Below, piece after piece: positions 31,912 through 37,388 of a stretch of 37,388 nucleotides of DNA. Numbering within the stretch: position 1 is the stretch's first letter; each line of letters begins with the position of its first letter. Source of the stretch: VAZQ01 sp040510815 (GTDB lineage Bacteria > Pseudomonadota > Alphaproteobacteria > Rhizobiales > Xanthobacteraceae). The stretch is taken from assembly GCA_040510815.1 (NCBI GenBank), contig JBEVIH010000262.1, positions 1 to 37,388 on the forward strand. Direction: 5' to 3'. The translations under genes and the position numbers were made by a program. The notes below the pieces were generated by a model. It searched no databases and was not told the origin of the DNA. It saw only the letters and a list, made by a program, of their open reading frames with translations.

Positions 31912-32826
31912 CTATCCCTTCGTGGCGCCGGCGGTCAGGCCGGCGATGTAGTAGTCCATCAGGAACGCATAGATGATCAGCGGCGGGGCAGCGCCGAGCA
32001 GCGCGCCGGTCATGATCTGGCCCCAGTTGTAGACGTCGGCCTTGACCAGCGAGGTGACGATGCCGACCGGCAGCACCAGCTGGTCGATCGAGGTGGTGAA
32101 GGCGAGCGGATAAAGAAACTGCGCCCACGAGACCGTGAAGGCGAAGATGGTCGCCGCGATGATGCCGGGCAGCGCCACCGGGATGAACACGCGGGTGAGG
32201 ATCTGCCGGTAGTTGGCGCCGTCCATCAGCGCGGCCTCGTCGAGCTCCTTCGGGATCGAGGCGAAATAGCCGATCATGATCCAGGTGCAGAACGGCACGG
32301 TCAGGGTCGGATAGAGGATGAGCAGCACCCACCAGCGATTGAGCAGCTGGATGTCGGTCAGCTCGTTGAACACCGCGAACATCTTGAACAGCGGCAGGAA
32401 CAGCAGGGTCTCCGGCACCAGATAGGTCAGGAATACGCCGGTGGCGAACGCCGCCGAGCCCCAGAACCGCATGCGCGCGAGCGCGAAGGCGGCGGGCACG
32501 GCGATCAGCATGGTGATGACCACGACGGTGACCGAGACCAGCGCCGAGTTGCGGAAGAAGGTCTGGTACTGCCGAGAGGTGATGAGCTCGATGTAGTTGT
32601 CGAGGGTCGGGTGGTAGACCCACCACGGATTGGTCGCCGCCGAGATCTCCGCGCTGGTCTTGAGCGACGTGATCAGCATGTAGACCGGCGGGGTGAGGAA
32701 GAAGACCGCGAACACGACCAGAAAGAAATAGGACCAGCGCAGGGCCCATTTCCGGTCGCGACTCATGCTGCCGTATTTCGTCTTGGCGAGCGGGGCGCTC
32801 TCGGCGATTGCAGCGGCGTTCGCCAT
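31912..32826 (-). CDS. ABC importer permease, MalG/UgpE-like
   Basis: A 304-residue inner-membrane permease with six helices. The cytoplasmic coupling loop has the EAA motif: KELDEAALMDGANYRQILTRVFIPVALPG (around residues 200-228), which docks to the ATPase. The first helix (residues 31-52, FFLVVFAVFFLTPPVYMLITS) and SLK follow the MalG pattern. Its ATG shares a base with the stop of the upstream permease (TGATG), so translation is coupled. GGGAG lies in the upstream gene's last codons. Confidence 0.94.
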   Translation of the reverse strand: MANAAAIAESAPLAKTKYGSMSRDRKWALRWSYFFLVVFAVFFLTPPVYMLITSLKTSAEISAATNPWWVYHPTLDNYIELITSRQYQTFFRNSALVSVTVVVITMLIAVPAAFALARMRFWGSAAFATGVFLTYLVPETLLFLPLFKMFAVFNELTDIQLLNRWWVLLILYPTLTVPFCTWIMIGYFASIPKELDEAALMDGANYRQILTRVFIPVALPGIIAATIFAFTVSWAQFLYPLAFTTSIDQLVLPVGIVTSLVKADVYNWGQIMTGALLGAAPPLIIYAFLMDYYIAGLTAGATKG

Positions 32827-33755
32827 CACACTTCGCTCCCGCGCCGGTGGATGTCGCGCAGGATGAAGATCGCCGCGACCGCGAGGATCGGGATCATGAA
32901 CAGCGAGACCGCGGCGCCGAGCGGGATGTCGCCGCCCTGGATGCCGAGCCAGAACGACCAGGTGGCGAACACGTGGGTGTGGTCGATCGGCCCGCCGGCG
33001 GTGACGATGCGCACGATGTCGAAATTGGCGAAGGTCACGATCAGCGAGAACAGCGCGGTGATGGCGATGATGTTGCGCATCATCGGCAGCGTCACGTACC
33101 ACATGCGCTGCCACCAGTTGGCGCCGTCGATGGCGGCCGCCTCGTAGAGCTGCTCGGGCACCGACTTGAGCGCCGCCAAGTACATGATCATGAAGAACGG
33201 GGCGCCGATCCAGACGTTGATCAGGATCACCGAGAAGCGCGCCCAATAGACGTCTCCGGTCCACGCGATCGGCTCGATGCCGACCAGCGCGAGGAGCCAG
33301 TTGAAGGCGCTGTAGGAGGGGTCGAACAGCCACAGCCAGGCGAGGCAGCTCATCGCCGGCGGAATCACCCACGGCACCAGCAGCATGCCGCGCCACTTGC
33401 GCTGCCCTTTGCTCGGGATGTTGTGCACGAAATGGGCAACGAAGAAGCCGATCAGCGCTTTGAAGACGACCGCAGTGATGGCGAAGATGCAGGACTGCTG
33501 CACCACCATCCAGAACGTCTCGCGCTTGAACAGGAAGAAGAAGTTGCCGAGCCCGACGAACCGCTCCATCGACTTGTTCAGCGTCGACAGATGCAGCGAG
33601 TAGAGCGCGGGATAGATCACCAGCAACGCGATCAGCAAAATGAGCGGCAGTGCCATGAAGACTGCGATCGTCGACTTGCGCTGCATGGCCTTGCGCAGGC
33701 CGGAGCGCCGGCGCACCGGCGCGGCCTCGATTTGCGGTATGACTGCATCGACCAT
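32826..33755 (-). CDS. ABC importer permease, MalF/UgpA-like
   Basis: A 309-residue permease with six membrane helices, the first at about residues 29-50 (IAVFMALPLILLIALLVIYP). The EAA loop reads VPEQLYEAAAIDGANWWQRMWYVTLPMMRN (around residues 206-235). It is the short MalF type without the large periplasmic insert. GAGG stands before ATG 33755. A 168-base gap with strong hairpins separates it from the binding-protein gene upstream. Confidence 0.94.
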   Translation of the reverse strand: MVDAVIPQIEAAPVRRRSGLRKAMQRKSTIAVFMALPLILLIALLVIYPALYSLHLSTLNKSMERFVGLGNFFFLFKRETFWMVVQQSCIFAITAVVFKALIGFFVAHFVHNIPSKGQRKWRGMLLVPWVIPPAMSCLAWLWLFDPSYSAFNWLLALVGIEPIAWTGDVYWARFSVILINVWIGAPFFMIMYLAALKSVPEQLYEAAAIDGANWWQRMWYVTLPMMRNIIAITALFSLIVTFANFDIVRIVTAGGPIDHTHVFATWSFWLGIQGGDIPLGAAVSLFMIPILAVAAIFILRDIHRRGSEV

Positions 33756-33923
33756 GACGGCCTCGCCCTGCGCGTCGGGGCTCCTGCTCTCCCGCCTGCC
33801 TCGGGTGCAAGTCCGCGGGCTTACGGGCGATCGGGGTGAGGGGCGGCAACCGGTCCCGGCGGTGGTCGTGGCCGCCCCCTCGCCATAGCCCTCGCCCGTT
33901 GCCGGGGGAGGGAGGTACGGGCG
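33756..33923. repeat. Intercistronic hairpins between binding protein and permease
   Basis: Two inverted repeats lie between the binding-protein stop (33924) and the permease start (33755): gaggggcggc (33838-33847) with gccgccccctc (33871-33881), and ccctcgcccg (33889-33898) with ccgggggaggg (33902-33912) carrying one mismatch. Both are GC-rich and would form stable RNA stems. The position matches that of the malE-malF REP region of E. coli, which protects the upstream message. No T run is present on the minus strand, so full termination is not expected. Confidence 0.55.
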
Positions 33924-35261
33924 TTACGTGCGCATGAAGCCTTCGAGCTCGCCCTCCGCCCAGGCCAGCGTCTTCTCCATGGCTTCGCCCCTGACGAGGC
34001 GCACCACCATCTTGGTATGGATCGCCTGGGTGTAAATCTGGTGGGCGATCTTCGGCGGCGCCGGTTGCGCGGCCACGGAGAGGATCTGGTGATTGTAGGG
34101 ATTGGGATAGTGAAAGAGCGTGCCCTTTGGCGGCCCCTCCTCGGCCCAGACCTTGAAATCGGTGAGCTTCTCGAACGCGGGCAGGTCGTAGCCGGCGCTG
34201 GCGTTCACCATCTTCTCGACCGCCTGCCGTTGCGAGAGGAAGAGAATGAGGTCCTTGGCGGCGGTCTTGTTCTTGCCGAAGCTCCAGATCGCCCAGAAGT
34301 ATGGAATGAAAGGCGCGTAGCGCCCGGCCCGGCCCGAGGGCATGCCGTGCGTCCACAACTGTTCCGCCACTTGCGGCGCGTCGCGTTTGGCGACCGCCCA
34401 GGCGCTGGGCGGATTCATGATCAGCGAGCCCTTGCCGGAGACCAGGTACTTGTTGTTGGCGGCGTTGTCCCAGGCCGGTGCATCAGGGGGCAGCCACTGC
34501 GCCAGCTTCTTGTAGTATTCGAGCGCCTGGCGAACCGGGTCCGACTTGACCGTGATGTTGCCTTTCGCGTCCACCAGATTTGCGCCGAACGACTGGAAGA
34601 TCGCGCCCGCGGTGTCGACATTGTCTTCGGTCGTGCCGAGGCCGATGCCAAACGGGTTGCCACCCTTATGGCAGGCCTCGGCCGCCTTCAGAAAGGCGTC
34701 CAAGGTCCAGGCCTCGGCCTTCGGGGGGGCGCCCACCGGATACATCGCCACGACATCGATTCCGGCGTGTTTCTTCAGCAGGTCGATGCGCGTGTTCGGC
34801 CCCTTGATCTGGCTGCCGACGCAGGTCGGCACGGCGATCCACCGGTTGTTGGCGCGGCCGAGATATTCGACGGTCTTGTTGACGTTGCCGTTCTGCTTGA
34901 TCAGCTCGGTCATGACGTCGTCGACCGGCTCCAGGTGCTGGGAGCTACCGTGCGGCTGCCAGCTCGGGAACGCCAGGATGTCGTGCCCGGAGCGCGCCTG
35001 CTGCTCGGCGGCGATGGTCAAGAGGTTCTTGTGGCCTTGCGAGGTGATGTAGTCGATCTGCACCTCGACCTTGTTCTTCGCACCCCATTCCTCACACAGC
35101 TTCTGCGACGCGTTGTTGCCGCCCGGCACCCAGTGATCCCAGAAGCCGACCGTCAGCTTGCCGGCCGCCTGCGAATGGCTGACATGGGGCATCGCGATCG
35201 CAGCGCTTGCAGCGGCGGTGGTCGCCAGAAAACGACGACGCGTCAGTCTGCTCTTGGGCAT
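33924..35261 (-). CDS. Carbohydrate-type ABC solute-binding protein, Tat-exported
   Basis: A 445-residue extracellular-solute-binding family 1 protein. The N-terminus MPKSRLTRRRFLATTAAAS has the twin-arginine motif (RRxFLA), so it should be folded in the cytoplasm and exported by Tat. Mature landmarks are LTVGFWDHWVPGGN, NGNVNKTVEYLGR, and AYSGWG-like segments replaced here by SGKGSLIMNPPSAWAV. Length and layout fit sugar or sugar-alcohol/glycerol-phosphate binding proteins; a peptide-type ligand is unlikely. It is first in the operon with two permeases and the ATPase. GGAGG stands 8 bases before ATG 35261. Confidence 0.92.
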   Translation of the reverse strand: MPKSRLTRRRFLATTAAASAAIAMPHVSHSQAAGKLTVGFWDHWVPGGNNASQKLCEEWGAKNKVEVQIDYITSQGHKNLLTIAAEQQARSGHDILAFPSWQPHGSSQHLEPVDDVMTELIKQNGNVNKTVEYLGRANNRWIAVPTCVGSQIKGPNTRIDLLKKHAGIDVVAMYPVGAPPKAEAWTLDAFLKAAEACHKGGNPFGIGLGTTEDNVDTAGAIFQSFGANLVDAKGNITVKSDPVRQALEYYKKLAQWLPPDAPAWDNAANNKYLVSGKGSLIMNPPSAWAVAKRDAPQVAEQLWTHGMPSGRAGRYAPFIPYFWAIWSFGKNKTAAKDLILFLSQRQAVEKMVNASAGYDLPAFEKLTDFKVWAEEGPPKGTLFHYPNPYNHQILSVAAQPAPPKIAHQIYTQAIHTKMVVRLVRGEAMEKTLAWAEGELEGFMRT

Positions 35262-35443
35262 GACCTCATCCTCCGTTGGGTTTCCGCACGGACGTCGCCG
35301 GTTGTCTTACAGCCGCCAACGGTGAGTTGACCGCCGCCCGGCTTATATCCGCGACTGGACGGAAGCTTAGATCAAAGTCGTCGCACTTGTCAGGATAGAT
35401 TTTAGGCGCATGTGACGCAGCCGGCGCCGAAGCAGGCGCCCGA
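35262..35443. promoter_or_regulatory. Upstream region of the ABC operon
   Basis: These 182 bases lie between the arginine-hydrolase stop and the ABC binding-protein start, both on the minus strand. It is the most AT-rich stretch nearby (35350-35405), containing on the minus strand CTGACA about 16 bases before TCTAAG and a TATAAG word, possible sigma-70 boxes of low quality. No operator repeat is clear. Confidence 0.3.
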
Positions 35444-36340
35444 TCACGCCGCGGCGGCGTGACCGATGGCCTGGCCGGACAGCGAGCGCAGATCGAGCCG
35501 CAGCGTCAGGCAGAACGCGGCCCCGCCGCTGCGCAGGAACGAGCCGAGCGGCGTCGTCACCACCTGGTATCCGCGCTCCTCCAACCGGCCGCGCAGGCGT
35601 GCGCCACAGCCGGACATCACCAGCGTATTGCCGAGGCAGACGGCATTGGCCGCCAGCCGGCTCGCGTCCTCGGTGCCGACGGCGATGCGCTGGGCGGCGG
35701 TGACGCGATGGCGGATCATGCCCCGTCCCGCCGCGGTGAAGGCTTCGGGAACGTAAAGGACTTCGCCGCGCGGCAACGGGCACAGCGCCGTGTCCATATG
35801 GTAGAAGCGCCGGTCCGCAAGCTCCAGCGCAATCACCTCCTGCCCAAACATGTCCTCGACCGCGGCCCGCGCGGCGGCATCGGAACGTGGGCCATATCCC
35901 ATCCAGAACAGGTTACGGGCGCGGTCCCAGACGCAATCGCCGGCGCCTTCGAGCACCAGGTCCTGCGGGAGCTTGCGCACCGCATCGACCAGACCCCGCG
36001 CCTGCAGCGAGCGGAACGCAGCCTCGAAATGCGGCTCTTCGCGCTGACGCTCGGGGTGACGGAACCGCGCCAGCAACACCTGCCGGTCCAGCACCACCGC
36101 CGCATTGGCGGTGAAGACGAGATCGGGCACATCGGGCGCCGGCGGAACCAGCTCGATCGCCGCGCCGAGATCGGTCAGCCGGCGCGAAAGCGCCGTCCAT
36201 TCCTGCCGCGACGTGGCGGCATGCACACGCGCGTCAGTCGCCCAGCTCTGCGGGTCCATCCAGGGATTGATCGCATAGTTGACCGCGAAGTGGACCGGCC
36301 GGCACATCAGGAAGCGGGCGCGGGGTCTGATCGGATTCAT
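35444..36340 (-). CDS. Arginine-deiminase-fold hydrolase (DDAH/ArgZ-like)
   Basis: A 298-residue protein of the guanidino-group-modifying superfamily. Catalytic residues can be placed: Cys277 in GGAAFCLTLRL, His181 in RRFYHMDTALCPL, and an asparagine in DLVFTANA (Asn79). Relatives hydrolyse dimethylarginine or citrulline, or turn arginine into ornithine (ArgZ/AgrE-type dihydrolase). The gene is 28 bases downstream of ornithine aminotransferase on the same strand, so the arginine or citrulline to ornithine reaction is the most sensible reading (inference). AAGGA precedes ATG 36340. Confidence 0.85.
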   Translation of the reverse strand: MNPIRPRARFLMCRPVHFAVNYAINPWMDPQSWATDARVHAATSRQEWTALSRRLTDLGAAIELVPPAPDVPDLVFTANAAVVLDRQVLLARFRHPERQREEPHFEAAFRSLQARGLVDAVRKLPQDLVLEGAGDCVWDRARNLFWMGYGPRSDAAARAAVEDMFGQEVIALELADRRFYHMDTALCPLPRGEVLYVPEAFTAAGRGMIRHRVTAAQRIAVGTEDASRLAANAVCLGNTLVMSGCGARLRGRLEERGYQVVTTPLGSFLRSGGAAFCLTLRLDLRSLSGQAIGHAAAA

Positions 36341-36368
36341 TCCTTTTCACCTTCCCAGAAAAGCCCCC

Positions 36369-37388
36369 TCAAGCCGCGGCCTGTCGCGGCCGCGAGCCGT
36401 CGAGCTCGTGCACGACCTCCTCGAAGCGATCGAGCGCCCAGTCGAGGTCGTCGCGCGCAATCACGAGCGGCGGCGCCAGCCTAACCACCGTGCGGTGGGT
36501 TTCCTTCGACAGCACGCCCTTGTCGAGCAACCGCTCGCAGGCGGTGCGCGCGCTGGCGACCGTCGGATCGATCTCGGCGCCGACCCACAGTCCGCGGCCG
36601 CGCACGTCCTTGAGCGCCGGGCTCCTGATCGCGCGCAAACGCTCGAGCATGCGGGCGCCGAGCACGCGGCTCTTCTCCACCAGCCCTTCGTCGCGGATCA
36701 CGTGCAGCGCTTCGAGCCCCACCGCGGCGGCGAGCGGATTGCCGCCGAAGGTCGAGCCGTGCGATCCCGGCGTGAACACATCCATGAGCTCGCGGCAGGC
36801 GACGAACGCCGACACCGGCAACACGCCACCGCCCAGCGCCTTGCCCAGAATGAGCCCGTCCGGCCGGATGCGCTCGTGCTGGAACGCGAACCACGCGCCG
36901 GTGCGGCCGAGTCCCGACTGAACCTCGTCGAGGATCAGCAAGACATTGTGCGCGTCGCAGATGCGGCGCAGCCCGGTCAAGAAGCCCGCCGGCGGCACGA
37001 TGATGCCGGCCTCGCCCTGGATCGGCTCGACCAGCACCGCCACCGTGTCGGGCGTGATCGCCCGCTCGACGGCGGCGAGATCGCCGAACGGCACCGCGCG
37101 GAAGCCGGGCGTGAACGGCCCGAAGCCCTCGCGATAGTCGGGCTCGGTCGAGAACGAGATGACGGTGGTGGTGCGGCCGTGGAAGTTGCCGTTGGCGACG
37201 ATGATCTCGGCGCGGCCGTCGGCAACGCCCTTGACCCGATAGCCCCAGCGGCGGACGGCCTTGATCGCCGTCTCCACCGCTTCCGCGCCGGTGTTCATCG
37301 GCAGCGCGGCGTCGAGCCCGGTGAGCTTGCAGATCTCCTCGAGAAACGGTCCGAGGCGGTCGTTGTAGTAGGCGCGCGAGGGCACCGC
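36369..37388 (-). CDS. rocD: Ornithine aminotransferase (5' end outside window)
   Basis: A class III PLP-dependent aminotransferase, missing its first 60 or so residues beyond the window edge; about 340 of roughly 400 residues are seen. It contains SRAYYNDRLGPFLEEICKLTG and NTGAEAVETAIK (PLP phosphate region), GNFHGRTTT, VEPIQGEAGI, LDEVQSGLGRTG (PLP-binding Asp) and LGKALGGG with the Schiff-base lysine, all as in ornithine aminotransferase (ornithine + 2-oxoglutarate to glutamate-5-semialdehyde + glutamate). The frame is open to the last base, so the start is not in the window. It precedes the DDAH/ArgZ-like gene in the same direction. Confidence 0.94.
   Translation of the reverse strand, partial: AVPSRAYYNDRLGPFLEEICKLTGLDAALPMNTGAEAVETAIKAVRRWGYRVKGVADGRAEIIVANGNFHGRTTTVISFSTEPDYREGFGPFTPGFRAVPFGDLAAVERAITPDTVAVLVEPIQGEAGIIVPPAGFLTGLRRICDAHNVLLILDEVQSGLGRTGAWFAFQHERIRPDGLILGKALGGGVLPVSAFVACRELMDVFTPGSHGSTFGGNPLAAAVGLEALHVIRDEGLVEKSRVLGARMLERLRAIRSPALKDVRGRGLWVGAEIDPTVASARTACERLLDKGVLSKETHRTVVRLAPPLVIARDDLDWALDRFEEVVHELDGSRPRQAAA

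Noticed and set aside
1..37388. CRISPR array or Craspase partner genes near the CHAT protein
   Set aside because: No regularly spaced direct repeats of 25-40 bases and no Cas-like protein were seen anywhere in the window.
1..37388. tRNA, rRNA or integrase/attachment site
   Set aside because: No cloverleaf with a TTCRANNC arm, no rRNA sequence and no integrase or transposase protein could be recognised; repeats present are palindromic REP-like elements, not insertion-sequence ends.

Overview
This is a GC-rich stretch of chromosome that looks like an alphaproteobacterium of the Hyphomicrobiales, most like the Bradyrhizobium/Rhodopseudomonas group. The evidence is strong GC bias at third codon positions, several palindromic repeats of a style familiar from those genomes, an Omp25/31-like outer membrane protein with the WSGFYVG start, and an abundance of TctC/Bug-type solute-binding proteins (five in 37 kb). 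The genus assignment is inference; no rRNA or tRNA gene is present to test it. About 39 genes are packed tightly, and no gene-free gap exceeds 300 bases.

Layout. 1-2053: the tail of an unknown gene, an MFS exporter, and a convergent minus-strand catabolic-looking set (alpha/beta hydrolase, cupin, orphan Bug protein, cupin, 4942 down to 1586) with palindromic repeats in two of its three gaps and one just beyond its last gene. 5079-8802: plus-strand hydrolases (dienelactone-hydrolase family, a secreted alpha/beta hydrolase, a class C beta-lactamase-like serine hydrolase) around a VapBC-type toxin-antitoxin pair. 8995-10990: minus-strand small membrane protein, glutathione S-transferase and a secreted GH114-like protein. 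11109-12649: CorA and a small exported repeat protein, separated by a three-copy repeat cluster. 12825-18138: minus-strand beta-barrel protein, zinc-ribbon membrane protein, small exported protein and a large exported TPR-CHAT putative protease. 18331-19935: a divergent MaoC hydratase and another orphan Bug protein.

20002-27240 is the most distinctive part. It is a minus-strand tripartite tricarboxylate transporter (TTT) locus in which one TctA and one TctB are served by three tandem, gaplessly alignable 322-residue TctC paralogues. The locus is headed by a HpcH/HpaI aldolase overlapping a malate/lactate-type dehydrogenase. The likely logic is uptake of one or more hydroxy- or keto-carboxylates, then oxidation/reduction and retro-aldol cleavage. 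A DUF374 acyltransferase-like gene, an FMN alpha-hydroxyacid dehydrogenase and a divergent isopropylmalate/tartrate-dehydrogenase-like gene follow and extend the organic-acid theme.

30809-35261 is a complete carbohydrate-type ABC importer (Tat-exported binding protein, two permeases, ATPase). The window closes with an arginine-deiminase-fold hydrolase next to a 5'-truncated ornithine aminotransferase, which together suggest arginine to ornithine to glutamate semialdehyde catabolism. In both transporter operons a strong inverted repeat sits between the binding-protein gene(s) and the membrane-component genes, which may tune their relative expression.
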